From assembly GCA_003242885.1 (NCBI GenBank), contig QKMZ01000003.1:744001-808000 (forward strand): 64,000 nt of DNA, in the 5' to 3' direction. Shown in pieces: positions 37,101 through 45,876 of this stretch. Each line of letters starts with the position of its first letter. Position 1 is the stretch's first letter. Origin of the DNA: Candidatus Melainabacteria bacterium (GTDB taxonomy: Bacteria > Cyanobacteriota > Vampirovibrionia > Obscuribacterales > Obscuribacteraceae). A program made the position numbers and the translations under genes. The notes below the pieces were generated by a model, which saw nothing but the letters and a program-made list of their open reading frames with translations, made no database searches and was not told where the DNA came from.

Positions 37101-39438
37101 TTTCCAATTGTGCCCTGGCACCTGCATCGCCTTGCTCTGCGCGAGACAGAAGAGATCCGGCTGCACCGGCTGATCCGGCAGCACCTACTACTGCTGCTGC
37201 TGTCATCATCGCTGCGGAGTCCCCGCGCAAGCCGTCGTTGAGCGTCTTGGCGTCCATACCTGTTGCGGATCTGATGCGCGCGGCCGCATCGGCATCGCCG
37301 TCCATCGCTTTGGCAAGATCGCCTGGCTGCGTGCGTGAAAGCGATTCTACAAGTGCGGTCGCAGCAGGATGTCCGGCGTCGTCCATACGTTTGACGTTGT
37401 CGAACATCTGACGCTCTTGGTCGGAAGGAGGTCTGCCCGCGGCACCCAGAGCTGCTAATGCAGCTGCTTCGGTGGTCGCGTCGGCACCGCCACGCATACC
37501 CATGTTGGTACCGCGCTCACCCGGAGGCAAGCCTGGGTCTACGCCCGGCACACTGCCGTCTCGAGGTAATCCGGTAAGTGGATCTATATCGGCGCCACCG
37601 CGAGGCGTGAGAGCTCCACTGGTGAGATCTCCTCCGGCAGGCGACAGAGCCAATGCTCCTCCCCCCTGACCGATGTCGCCCGAACCTTGTCCAGAGCCAG
37701 GTCCTGAAATTTGTCCTTGACCGCCACCGGGTCCGCTCGCACTACGCCCAGGTGTTCCCTGTCCCCCTTGCCCACCGGCACCGCCGGCGCCACCACCACC
37801 GCCTCGACTGCCGCCACCGCCGCCGCCACCACCAGCCATGGACTTCTGCATTTCTGCAGATGCCGCACTGCCTGCCTCAGCGATTAAACCAGCGAAATCG
37901 AATGCCTTCTTAACAGACAAGTTTGCAAGTGTATTCAGGGCGGTGACTATAACCGAACCGTCGTCGCCGACCCCCTTGAAGCAAGCAAGTAGCAAAACTG
38001 TGGTATTCCAGAACAAGCTCCAGAAGCATAGTGTAATAACACCTTCGATCCAGCTTCTGAGAGCTCCACGCATTGGTCCAATCGGCCAGACCCACAGGGC
38101 TGCGGCTATCGGTCCCATGCACCACAGGTAATAGAGATAGGCCATCTGGAACGCACTCATGATATTCCAGGCAGCGGTCAATCCGGTATTGGCCATACCT
38201 TTAGCCAGACGGTTGAAGTTCTTTGCTTGTACGACGTTTTCGTCAGGTACCCGTGTATTGTCCACACCCAAGCATGGGTCATATTCGCGCACGGTCGAGT
38301 TCAAGCCTTCAAAGGACGACCATACCGAGCCGCCTCTGTTGACCGGTCTTTCTTCCTCGTGGATAGCGTTTTCCTTGCGGTTGGCAGGGTTGATCGCCAT
38401 CGCTCGTTTCTCGTGGCAAATAGCGTCCTCGTACATGTCCGTGCCGAAGATTCTCTTGTACTCATCGGCAATCGTGAAGGTAATTGAGTTAGAAACGTCG
38501 ATGCCGTAGTTGATTACAAGGAAGGTCGCAGGAATGAGGAAAACAGCAACGATCGAGCGGGTAATTCCTTCAATCGGGCTGTCTGCCTGAGCCCATGACG
38601 GCGAGCCTTGAGCGACAATAGCCTTAACTTGCGCAAGCACTGCACCTGGCAAAAGCAAAAGAATTGCCATCGGGATAAACAATTGATCGCGCAGGCGGTG
38701 CCATACGTTGCCTTGTTCGGCAGTAAAGTTGACCAAATATTTCTTGCTGAATTCAATTGCACTGATAGCTTGGTTGGTAGCCATGTTGTTGGCTGAGTTA
38801 GCAGCGGCGTTCGATGACAAGCCGCCCAAGGTGTTGGCTGCCCACATGAAACGTTCCGGGTTGGACAGCTGTTCCAGCATGATGTTCTGGTTGTAGCGTT
38901 GGATGAGCTGGAACTGCGTATCAGAAACCGGATAGCCGAAAGTCTTCAGTTCATTTTTGTTGATACCTTCGTCGCGCTTCGTAGGCACTGTCGAAGGAAT
39001 GCCGGGAGGCACAGGCACTGGCCATGCGAAAGTAGGACCTGACTGGGTCTTAACAATACCAGGACCCACAGATTCTTTCGGGCCGCGACCATCTTGACCG
39101 GTAGCAGCCTGAAGTGCGCCGCGAACATTTCCCTGGACGAGATTGCTAAGACCATTAGTAAATCTGGAAATGCCCTGTGATCCGCCGACATTCTGCAACA
39201 CGTCGGTGCCACCATATTCGGTGGTGGAATAAGTCTGGGCGTTTTTCATCCGGTAGTAGAATTGTTTCAATGTCAGTGAAGCAGAACCGGGGTTGCCGTC
39301 ACGAGAATCTCCCGTGCCTCCGCCGGCGCCGACATTTGGTGATTGCGCCATGGCAGCTATCGGTACGAATCCGATGAGAAGCAGCACTAGCGTTAGCCGC
39401 GCTTTAAACGTTGATGCCGTTTTTCTTCTTCCAATCAT
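34120..39438 (-). CDS. Giant VirB6/TrbL-like protein with long C-terminal beta-repeat array
   Basis: 1772 residues. It has a signal peptide (about 1-31, LVLLLIGFVPIAAMA) and a segment shared with the next upstream gene (FGYPVSDTQFQLI, NPERFMWAANTLGG). A polytopic VirB6/TrbL-like core follows at about 250-520 (FIPMAILLLLPGAVLAQ, IVAVFLIPATFLVINYGIDV). Next come a poly-Gly region (about 535-640) and an Ala-rich helical stretch (about 665-830). About 850-1610 is an array of about 14 units, mostly 34-38 residues with some of about 72, built on G-x-V-x-[YFWL]-D ... [RW]-[FWYL]-E ... V-x-Y-D ... W-x-A-x-x-T-G. The basic end reads KKDNRKII. VirB6 proteins line the inner-membrane channel; the repeat tail may be a filament, adhesin or exported part. 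It is in one run with its paralogue. Confidence 0.7.
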   Translation of the reverse strand: MIGRRKTASTFKARLTLVLLLIGFVPIAAMAQSPNVGAGGGTGDSRDGNPGSASLTLKQFYYRMKNAQTYSTTEYGGTDVLQNVGGSQGISRFTNGLSNLVQGNVRGALQAATGQDGRGPKESVGPGIVKTQSGPTFAWPVPVPPGIPSTVPTKRDEGINKNELKTFGYPVSDTQFQLIQRYNQNIMLEQLSNPERFMWAANTLGGLSSNAAANSANNMATNQAISAIEFSKKYLVNFTAEQGNVWHRLRDQLFIPMAILLLLPGAVLAQVKAIVAQGSPSWAQADSPIEGITRSIVAVFLIPATFLVINYGIDVSNSITFTIADEYKRIFGTDMYEDAICHEKRAMAINPANRKENAIHEEERPVNRGGSVWSSFEGLNSTVREYDPCLGVDNTRVPDENVVQAKNFNRLAKGMANTGLTAAWNIMSAFQMAYLYYLWCMGPIAAALWVWPIGPMRGALRSWIEGVITLCFWSLFWNTTVLLLACFKGVGDDGSVIVTALNTLANLSVKKAFDFAGLIAEAGSAASAEMQKSMAGGGGGGGGSRGGGGGAGGAGGQGGQGTPGRSASGPGGGQGQISGPGSGQGSGDIGQGGGALALSPAGGDLTSGALTPRGGADIDPLTGLPRDGSVPGVDPGLPPGERGTNMGMRGGADATTEAAALAALGAAGRPPSDQERQMFDNVKRMDDAGHPAATALVESLSRTQPGDLAKAMDGDADAAARIRSATGMDAKTLNDGLRGDSAAMMTAAAVVGAAGSAGAAGSLLSRAEQGDAGARAQLESRTGINPDTLIRAAQGDQGAQMAVMARAGQDGSVQAAAQGGDRVCADAVRAAEMTYARNGVTGDYTQIAAYDPQTGVFSAADAQGNILRNADGTAQISFDQASGGYQTRDGAGVTYDAGSGQWLARDANGSAAGGIVYDVNDGRFAVAGTGAAVNYENGNFVAAGTNGNVVWDAQANRFQDGGGNAVMSDPGGSGQWFRVAQDGQSIERLAGGAQGQGNWERVSGAAPMEVKNGEVIATGTNGNVVFDTAQGRFEARNADVGVQYDRGSNQWYAQGASGQVAYSVDAGQFKATGTNEGVTYSGGQWSVDNTGGRVVLDAAQGRYEVAGGNAAVAYDRTSNGWVAADTGGQIRFDRQDMRFENSSGAVAVADPNGSGRWYAPSADGSSVQVLSPASSGSATWSAAGADAPVSLQGGTFVAQGSGGQVFYDQQAGQWELRQPTAQGGFIDTNIAMARDSASGNWMAAGTGGQVVLDPASRQLEIYGTNTPVARDNTGTFVAANTGGSVILDTQNAGGPRWEVRGADVALTPTASGQWAAADSRGAVVWDVQQNRFEQAGANVAAYRDPGGSGWYSVAANGMVTQLQPDNQWRSVDPATAPIRVDQGGVISAASSNGMITFDQRDNRWELQGGQPVQYDSRTQQWVAPETGGRVAYDFNDRRLEVVGSNGATTNVPVVSDPSGRNYYAFGANGDVRQLDTTAGSWRPLDATSSVGYTQSGQIYSTASIAPGDATRTPQVMYDTQQGAWTVANNPNPSANGVAVTQSGSGFYAEGTGRQIEYDLNNRRFELAGSDRPVEYQRGTGWTYAGTGEQVALRTPDGGWTAGTHASTDPSRVQQGYDPFCNPTLHQGGYTPDPTYGHKFPDWRADVGEMRGGGHMDVRSHDVSAHIGPGHAHVDVHTPSFQAHVDTPTGGIMDAPRRVDPTGGTAGKAITAAGVGAAIWQQWSNISNRMNRGQQGPAQSLQDMMRKGGGSQRKKDNRKIIGYDEYGNPIYKD
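34630..36905 (-). repeat. Protein-level tandem repeats (about 35-residue beta units)
   Basis: This stretch encodes the C-terminal array of the giant VirB6-like protein. Short units (34-38 residues) alternate irregularly with long ones (about 72 residues) that contain a DPGGSGQW-, DPNGSGRW- or DPGGSGWY-type insertion. The DNA copies are diverged, so the array is old or under selection for variation. Confidence 0.7.
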
Positions 39439-39500
39439 TTGAGATCCATCCTCACGCGTTCTGTAAATCTTTGAGAGCTTCCTGTCTGCCGCTGGAAACT

Positions 39501-42140
39501 CTAGGCGGTATCAGAGTCATCACCTTGTCGGTCATCCTGGCCGAACTGCCGTCCACTAGAGCTGTCGTCTCCGCCTGAGGGGAAGAATCCACTACCCTTA
39601 GGATCGAGCGCCGCCATCATTTGCTGCGGGTTGTTCTTTGTGATGAAGTCTTGAACTTGTTGCTCCGGCATACCGGCCTTGCGCAATTGAGCACCGATGT
39701 CCTGGACGTTCTGTTGTGCGGATTGAACGTATCCTGCAAGCTGAACCCCAGGGTTCGGACGAGAACCTGTCTGCGAAGCATCGGCAGGTGTGGATGTCGG
39801 ACCGCGGTTGGCGGCCAGATCGGCGCCGGTGCCAGTACCAGTACCAGTGCCTGTTCCCGTGCCCGTTCCTGTTGAAGACGGAGGCATGATCGCATTGCTG
39901 GCCAAAGCTGCATTTATGTTTGCAGTATTTTGATTGCTGACCAGAGGTGGAGTCAGCCCCTGTCCGGTGCCCTGACCCTGACCGGTACCTTGTCCCTGTC
40001 CGCCGCCAGTGTTAATGCCACCGCCTCCGTTGAAGGCGTTGTAATCACCACCGCGCGCGTCTCTAAATGAGTTCAAGCCGACCGAAGTTTGGTTGATCGC
40101 TTGCAATGCTTGCTGTTTATCACCAGCAGGCATATTGGAGCTCTGGATCTGGTTGGCCATTTGCTGCAGCATTCCGCCGCCGCCACCGCCGCCACCACCG
40201 CCGGCTCCGGCACCGCCGCCGGCACCACCGCCACCGCCGCCTCCAGCTCCACCACCGCCGCTGCCGCCCATGCTATTAGCGAATTTCTCCACTTTTTCCA
40301 GAGCAGCCGCAGGGTCGAATTTGAAAGGACTAAACGGCACGTGCAGCATTAATCCGAGCAAGCACGTGAAGACAGCAACTTCCCATTGTAAGTTGGTCGC
40401 CGTCCGCGATTGCGATATGTAAATCAGGCGCTGAGTCATGATGGCCAAAATTACCATCCAGTAGAAACGCCACAGAGCAAGCGAAATTACGGCATTGACC
40501 CAGCTTCCGAAAACACCACGGAATAGTTTTTGGTTGCCGTCATTCTGCAGATCCGGCCAAGCGTAAAATGCAGCGGCCAGAGGTCCAAGCAGGAAGAGGT
40601 AGCACATGAAGACGAGCTGGAATGCAGTCAGGATAATGAGTCCCTGCGACATCCCCCACATCATCCAGTTGAAGGCAGTCTCCAACATTGATGAGAGCCA
40701 CGAGTTGCGTTCTTCCATCGTCACGGTTTCTGGAACGTTGCCGCCCAGACCTTCTCCGTAGCCGAACAAGTCCATGACAAATTGCAAGATTGCACCGAAG
40801 ACGTCGCCGGAAAGAGCTCTATCCCAGGCGCTCTGACCGTTTTGATTCTGTCCGCCTTGCTCAGGAGGCAAAATGCCGTTGTCGTAATTGGTGCGTGGAT
40901 TGTTGTTGTAGCTGAGCTGGTGAGACCACTCCTTGACCCTGTCTATATTGACCCAGGGATCGTAAACGCTATAAGCCATCGAGTTGCCGACGTCGATTGC
41001 ATAGCTGACAATCAATTGAGTGGCAGGAATGAGGAAAACGGCAACGAATGAGCGCAGCAGTCCGTCGAAAGGACTTTGAGCTTCCGGCGATCTCAACGCG
41101 AATCCGCCTGCAACGATGGATTTTGCCTGAGTAATTACGGCGCCAGGCAAAAGGAAAAGAATTGCCAGCGGGACATATACCTGGTGGTACATGATTTGAA
41201 CTTGTCTCACGGCATCGGAAACTTGGCGATAGTAAGAACCGAGATTCGGTCCGGTACCGGAATTTTCGTTAGCAAGGTTGATCAACGAATTGGTCGAGTC
41301 ACCTTGAATAATCCGGGCGGCGGCATTGTCGAAAGCACTTTCTGCAACACCGGCAAGACTGTTGGCACCTGAGCCGTTCATCATCTGACCGGTTACCGAA
41401 GCTGCCCACATGAAGCGCTCGGGGTCGGAAAGCAACTCGAGCATCCGGTTATTGTTTTCTCTGTCAATCAACTGATATTGCGTATCGGACATCGGCAGAC
41501 CGAAGGTGGTGATACGACCCATACCGGGCGGGTTGTAACCGGTCGCCTTTTCGAAAATGGCTTCGTCTCTGGTCGTCTTAACTTTGTCCATAGCCTCCAT
41601 GCGGGGCTGGACATAGCAAGGAATACCGTAAGCTGTGTATTTGGGAAACTTCCAGGCTTCTGCGTCTTGCAAGAACCAGCCGACCGGGCTGCCGCAAGGT
41701 ACGAAGCAGGAATCGTAAGCAAGAACTTTAGTTTGTGCGGTGGAGTCTGCGGTTTCTTTTACTCTTGTTTCGCCGCCTTGTGGCTGTCTTGCAGAGCGTC
41801 CGTCGGTGATGAATTCCTCGCGTTTTTCAGGAATCGATTGTTTCTTCCCTGGTGTTGTAGCCGGCGCTTGTTCGTTGATAGTGCGGAGTTGATCGTATTT
41901 GCGGTTGATGTCCAGCCACTTGTAGCGCAAGCAAGCCATATCGCGGATGGTTTGCGCAGTAGAGTTGTTGGAGTCGTCCATAGTGCCTTCGGCATTACGG
42001 AAAAACTGATTAGTATTAGCCTGCGAGAATGCCGGCAGGGCTAATATCGCAACTGCAAACAGCACAGATAGCGCGATTGCTGCTCGCGCTTGGCCATTTG
42101 CCAGTGTAACCAGTTTGAATTGGCTCGACATCTTATTCAT
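39501..42140 (-). CDS. VirB6/TrbL-like polytopic protein with Gly- and Gly-Thr-rich tail
   Basis: About 879 residues from ATG 42140 (AGGTAG close upstream). The frame is open to 42212, but this start gives a clean signal peptide ending ALPAFSQA. Blocks shared with the giant neighbour are FGLPMSDTQYQLI, DPERFMWAASVTG, YVPLAILFLLPGAVITQ and FVAVFLIPATQLIVSYAIDVGNSM. Several more membrane helices follow (about 480-640), then poly-Gly (about 660-690), repeats of GTGQGQ and (GT)n, and an acidic Asp/Gly end. It is the shorter of two tandem VirB6-like paralogues, probably the second channel subunit. It lies between the lipoprotein gene and the giant gene, with gaps of about 60-75 bases. Confidence 0.72.
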   Translation of the reverse strand: MNKMSSQFKLVTLANGQARAAIALSVLFAVAILALPAFSQANTNQFFRNAEGTMDDSNNSTAQTIRDMACLRYKWLDINRKYDQLRTINEQAPATTPGKKQSIPEKREEFITDGRSARQPQGGETRVKETADSTAQTKVLAYDSCFVPCGSPVGWFLQDAEAWKFPKYTAYGIPCYVQPRMEAMDKVKTTRDEAIFEKATGYNPPGMGRITTFGLPMSDTQYQLIDRENNNRMLELLSDPERFMWAASVTGQMMNGSGANSLAGVAESAFDNAAARIIQGDSTNSLINLANENSGTGPNLGSYYRQVSDAVRQVQIMYHQVYVPLAILFLLPGAVITQAKSIVAGGFALRSPEAQSPFDGLLRSFVAVFLIPATQLIVSYAIDVGNSMAYSVYDPWVNIDRVKEWSHQLSYNNNPRTNYDNGILPPEQGGQNQNGQSAWDRALSGDVFGAILQFVMDLFGYGEGLGGNVPETVTMEERNSWLSSMLETAFNWMMWGMSQGLIILTAFQLVFMCYLFLLGPLAAAFYAWPDLQNDGNQKLFRGVFGSWVNAVISLALWRFYWMVILAIMTQRLIYISQSRTATNLQWEVAVFTCLLGLMLHVPFSPFKFDPAAALEKVEKFANSMGGSGGGGAGGGGGGGAGGGAGAGGGGGGGGGGMLQQMANQIQSSNMPAGDKQQALQAINQTSVGLNSFRDARGGDYNAFNGGGGINTGGGQGQGTGQGQGTGQGLTPPLVSNQNTANINAALASNAIMPPSSTGTGTGTGTGTGTGTGADLAANRGPTSTPADASQTGSRPNPGVQLAGYVQSAQQNVQDIGAQLRKAGMPEQQVQDFITKNNPQQMMAALDPKGSGFFPSGGDDSSSGRQFGQDDRQGDDSDTA

Positions 42141-42216
42141 CAAAACTACCTGATTGAGCGTTGGTCTAGTAATTTCACGCGGTCTAGGATCTGCAAACGC
42201 TTCATCTCTCATCGGG

Positions 42217-44205
42217 TCAACGTTTCATATGGATGCTCCGTTGTCCGTCTGACAGTGATATGGTCAACCTGTCATTCCAGGGTCTACCGAAAATCGTGAT
42301 GGTGCCTTTGACTTCCCCATTTGGCGCAATATTGGTGGAGTCGAATTCGGCGCGCATCGCTGCTTCCGAAAGCTTCTGATTGCCCTCTTGGACGGAGATA
42401 TCGTCCGGGCTGAAGCTGAAAGCATTGTCAGACGAGTTGCGAATAGAAACATTTAGCACGCTCTTGCGCGCGCTTATATTTTTGCCTTTGAGTTCAAAGG
42501 AGATGCCGTCCGATGCTGCCGGAGCTTCTGCCTGTGCTGCGGCGCTGGGTGACTCACCTTTGGACGGTGCAGGCTCGAGATCGCCTTGGGCTACTTCGGC
42601 TTTGCCGCCTTTCTTGGGCTTGGTTTCTTTGCTTGCTGTCTTGGTCTTAGTTTCTTTCTCTTTGGACTTGCCGGCGTTCTTCTCTTTCTTGCCTTCATCT
42701 GCCTTGGCGGCTTTCACCGGCTCAGGAGCCTGTTGTTCTTCCGGCTTTTTCTTGTTGAGACCAAAGAGGCTGCCCATCGAACCAAGCACATTGAATCCGC
42801 CGCCTTGTGGAGCTGCTTCCGGTGCCGGCATGGCTTGAGCCAGAGATTCGATAGTGGGCGAAACACCTGACACTTTTTGAATTACTGCACGAGCTGCCTG
42901 AGGACCAGCTACGGCAGCGAGTTCTAACTGCGCCGAGCGCATATCTTCTTTGGAAGAATCTGCTTCGCTTTGTGCTTGAGATAAATCTGCTGCCGCTCTT
43001 TGCTGTTCGGCGTGCGATGAGGCAACTTCAACTTCCTGTTTTCTTGCGGCTACAGTCTGTTGGGACAATGCAAATCGATTATACGAATACAGATAACGGT
43101 AATAACTCTGCACCATTTCGTTTTGAGTTTTTACCAGCTGAGGCTGTATTCTCTTATCAACGAAAACCCGCTTGAACACCGAATCCACTTGTCGTGGTCC
43201 GACGCTGAACGAACCTTTGGTAGACTCGCCAGGCAGCCCTACATCGATACGAGAAAGAGCGGCCGCGATGTTAGGGTCTTTCTGAGACCAGGCACCCAAG
43301 CTTCCCGAACCGATGGCACCTTTCCACAGTACTCTCAAGTCGTCTCTCTGTTTATAAGGAGAGCGGGCTTCCATGCCGGTCGGCGTGATCGGCACGAAAT
43401 TGGCGAATTTCTTGGCTTTTTCGCGAGCACCCGGATCTTCATCTGACTCTTCGTGCGGCGTGCGCTTACCAGACCCAAACAAAGCCGGTCTTTGAGGCGC
43501 GCCGTCGCCCGAGGGCTGCGCTTGCTGCTGCGGATACTGTATTCCGTATGGGTTCATATACGGGTTGGCATAAGGGTTTCCGTATGGATTAGCATACGGA
43601 TTGCCATATGGATTTGCGTATGGATTGTTCGGATCTGCACCGGGGTTGCTCGCCACTGTCGTCTGCGCCGTCGTTGACAGCGTCACTGCTGGTGGTGGCG
43701 GAACCAGTCCACCGCCCAGAGCACCGGATGGAGGAGCGGGCACTGGCGACGACTGATAGCTGCCATAACTGGCAGTAGCCGGACTCGCAGTCATTCCTGC
43801 TGCTTGAGGAACAGCACCGGAAGTGCTTGGTGTATAAGCACCGGAATCAGCGGATACACTCATCCCCGCACCGGCCGAGGCAACTTCTTCAGCCGGGGGT
43901 GCAATGGGCTCCATCGAGACCTTAGGAAGAATTCTTCCAGAACCGTCGGTCTCGGACATTTGCTGGTTCATCTGCTGCTGGGCGAGAGCCGCCTGCTGCA
44001 TTCTGTTTGCGTCTTCCTGGCGAATACGCTCCACCATAGAGGGATCCGCTTTCGGTCTCAAAGCGTTCAATATCCCTTGTCCTTGCACTTGCTCAATTCC
44101 TTGCGCAGAGGCGCCGCCGCTGCCGGCTTCTTGTCTGGCACAGCCAGTCAAAGCCAGCGTCAGGGCAAACGCTGCGAGTTTTGAAATTGTTTGGGTGTGT
44201 TGCAT
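42217..44205 (-). CDS. Large lipoprotein of the T4SS-like operon with NPY repeats
   Basis: 662 residues. A lipoprotein signal peptide ends in LTGC (lipobox Cys at about 22). The first 260 residues are low-complexity, including seven Asn-Pro-Tyr steps of the form NPYANPYG (about 190-216). A folded region follows at about 280-470: IDVGLPGESTKGSFSVGP, then a helical stretch rich in Gln, Ala and Glu suited to a coiled coil. A Lys/Glu/Ala-rich linker precedes a C-terminal beta domain (about 575-662: NVSIRNSSDNAFSFSPDDISV), which looks like an Ig-like fold. By place and lipid anchor it could stand in for VirB7/TraV at the outer membrane, but it is much longer and the match is only contextual. Confidence 0.6.
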   Translation of the reverse strand: MQHTQTISKLAAFALTLALTGCARQEAGSGGASAQGIEQVQGQGILNALRPKADPSMVERIRQEDANRMQQAALAQQQMNQQMSETDGSGRILPKVSMEPIAPPAEEVASAGAGMSVSADSGAYTPSTSGAVPQAAGMTASPATASYGSYQSSPVPAPPSGALGGGLVPPPPAVTLSTTAQTTVASNPGADPNNPYANPYGNPYANPYGNPYANPYMNPYGIQYPQQQAQPSGDGAPQRPALFGSGKRTPHEESDEDPGAREKAKKFANFVPITPTGMEARSPYKQRDDLRVLWKGAIGSGSLGAWSQKDPNIAAALSRIDVGLPGESTKGSFSVGPRQVDSVFKRVFVDKRIQPQLVKTQNEMVQSYYRYLYSYNRFALSQQTVAARKQEVEVASSHAEQQRAAADLSQAQSEADSSKEDMRSAQLELAAVAGPQAARAVIQKVSGVSPTIESLAQAMPAPEAAPQGGGFNVLGSMGSLFGLNKKKPEEQQAPEPVKAAKADEGKKEKNAGKSKEKETKTKTASKETKPKKGGKAEVAQGDLEPAPSKGESPSAAAQAEAPAASDGISFELKGKNISARKSVLNVSIRNSSDNAFSFSPDDISVQEGNQKLSEAAMRAEFDSTNIAPNGEVKGTITIFGRPWNDRLTISLSDGQRSIHMKR
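43548..43640. repeat. Short tandem repeat encoding Asn-Pro-Tyr steps
   Basis: Units of 12 bases encoding Asn-Pro-Tyr plus Ala, Gly or Met (plus-strand forms such as GGATTAGCATAC and GGATTTGCGTAT) repeat about seven times inside the lipoprotein gene. Such tracts can change length by slippage. Confidence 0.6.
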
Positions 44206-44241
44206 AAGGGGGTGGTGTGCGCTTTCTAGCGTGCGAGTGTA

Positions 44242-44928
44242 TTAGTTTCTCTTCAACAGACTTCCTCTAACCGATGTATCGGTGCGGGACGAGCTGCCAC
44301 CGAATCCGGCGCCCGAACCATTGCCGTATCCGCCGCTGTAGGACGAAACTGCCGGTCCTGCATAATTGCCGTTGGAAGGTCCTTTTGTAGGCGCCATGCC
44401 GCGAGCCGGTCCAGCGGACGCACCTTGAGATTTGGGCGGAGTCATCATTTTGCCCATCAATCGGTTGGTGCTTGTTGCATCTGCCAAAGGTCCTTTCGGA
44501 CCCATGCCGCGTGCAGGAATATTTGTTTGTCCGAAACCTGTTTTAGGCAAACTGCCCATATTGGGCATCATGCCGTTGCTGGTTCTGGGTTGCACGCTGG
44601 GACCACCCATTTGCAATGGACCGCCATTCGGTCCGCCGCCGGGTCCACCGCCTTGCAATGCGCCGGCGCCACCGCCGCCTCCGCCACCATAACCTTGAGG
44701 TCCAGGCGGCAGCTCAATTTGCTGCTGGGCTTGTGGTGCTTCACGGAAATCTTTGATGATCGGGCGTTCGTCCAAGATTTGCATTTGTCTTGGCGCGCTG
44801 TAGAAAGTGGTCTTGTCCAGCTTTCTTTGATCAATTTTGAAACCCTGTGCCATCGATGGTGCAGCGCAAACAGCCACGGACGCACTGGCTGCCACTATCA
44901 AGCTCATTGTTTTTACTAACTTAGCCAT
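44242..44928 (-). CDS. Secreted Gly-rich protein of the T4SS-like operon
   Basis: 228 residues with a signal peptide (about 1-28, LIVAASASVAVCAAPSMA) and a mature part of Gly, Pro, Ser and Asn with little predicted fold: poly-Gly around 85-110, then PNMGSLPKTGFGQ and GYGNGSGAGFGG runs. A short conserved-looking segment FKIDQRKLDKTTFYSAPRQMQILDERP follows the signal (about 30-57). It is unrecognised; a surface or pilus-associated filler is a guess. It sits 36 bases before the lipoprotein gene and 69 bases after the first gene of the run. Confidence 0.55.
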   Translation of the reverse strand: MAKLVKTMSLIVAASASVAVCAAPSMAQGFKIDQRKLDKTTFYSAPRQMQILDERPIIKDFREAPQAQQQIELPPGPQGYGGGGGGGAGALQGGGPGGGPNGGPLQMGGPSVQPRTSNGMMPNMGSLPKTGFGQTNIPARGMGPKGPLADATSTNRLMGKMMTPPKSQGASAGPARGMAPTKGPSNGNYAGPAVSSYSGGYGNGSGAGFGGSSSRTDTSVRGSLLKRN

Positions 44929-44997
44929 TTTGAGAACTCCTTCCCCCGAGCCATTGGCTGTCCGGACTTCCGGCAGCCGATTAGTATCTGGAAAAAC

Positions 44998-45876
44998 CTA
45001 AAACAAACTTACTCCGGTAAATCTGCGGCTAGCCGAATTGATTGGAGAAACAACTCTTCGACCTACCTGTTTCATTTTTCTGCCAACTTTGCTCGGACGT
45101 TTCGCCGAGCTGCCTGAGAAATCATCCTCAGGAAGTGAAAGGTCTTGCGTCGTCGACTGATTGATCACCACCGGCTGCGGAGCATCCGGAGCAGCGGCGC
45201 CATCTTCGCGATCGTTCAATTTGGGCTCTTTGCCCAATGATTTGAGAGCTCCCGCGGGGCTGGGCGGTCCACCCAATCCAGGTACGGCTCCACCACCGTT
45301 GCCGGTCATGATCTGGTCGGAAACCTGTTTGTGCGGAGGAGTAACCTCGTTGCACTTGTAGTATCCGGACTTGTGATTCTTCGGAATAAAAGCGCCGGGC
45401 TCAAAGTGCCCGTAGCCTTGTTTTTTCGAAAGCATTCTGGGCGGTCCATCGTCGCTGGCACCGCCGCCTTGAGGGTCGGCGCTCCACGAACCGCCGCCGC
45501 CGCCGCCACCACTGCTACCAGCTCCGCCCCAACTACCCATAGCAATGGGCAACTCCAATCTTTCCGGTAAAACAGGAAAGCCCGCAGGCGGCACAGGCTC
45601 GTCTGAGGCGATTGGTTCTACTGAAGGGTCTGGCTTACGTGGTTTTGGTTTGGGGCGGTACATATAACCTCCGCCTCCTCCACCGCTTGTCACAAAGCGA
45701 GTGACGGGAGGTGGGGGCGGTGGATGCCGCTCCGATTGAGCGGCTTTGTCATACTGGTTGTCGCCCGGCTTGTGGACGTACTTGCCCATATTCGTCTGCG
45801 GAAGCTGAGCGAGTGCACCTGGGACCGAAAGTCCCAGCACTATAATTGCTGCCAAAAGTGGCGCAGGCTTTGTCAT
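44998..45876 (-). CDS. Secreted Gly/Pro-rich protein, first gene of the T4SS-like operon
   Basis: About 292 residues from ATG 45876, which starts a clean signal peptide (LLAAIIVLGLSVPGALA); GGGAGGG lies about ten bases upstream. The frame is open to 45930. The mature part is rich in Gly, Pro, Ser and Lys, with PPPPPP and GGGGGG runs, one modest block (GAFIPKNHKSGYYKC, about 165-180) and a basic Lys/Arg C-terminus (RPSKVGRKMKQVGRR). It is the leading gene of the minus-strand run, so its expression likely reports the whole operon. Function not recognised. Confidence 0.55.
   Translation of the reverse strand: MTKPAPLLAAIIVLGLSVPGALAQLPQTNMGKYVHKPGDNQYDKAAQSERHPPPPPPVTRFVTSGGGGGGYMYRPKPKPRKPDPSVEPIASDEPVPPAGFPVLPERLELPIAMGSWGGAGSSGGGGGGGSWSADPQGGGASDDGPPRMLSKKQGYGHFEPGAFIPKNHKSGYYKCNEVTPPHKQVSDQIMTGNGGGAVPGLGGPPSPAGALKSLGKEPKLNDREDGAAAPDAPQPVVINQSTTQDLSLPEDDFSGSSAKRPSKVGRKMKQVGRRVVSPINSASRRFTGVSLF

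Noticed and set aside
39827..40270. Repeats in the Gly-rich region as a CRISPR-like or minisatellite array
   Set aside because: The repeats encode Gly-Thr and poly-Gly tracts in frame, with no spacers; they are protein low-complexity.
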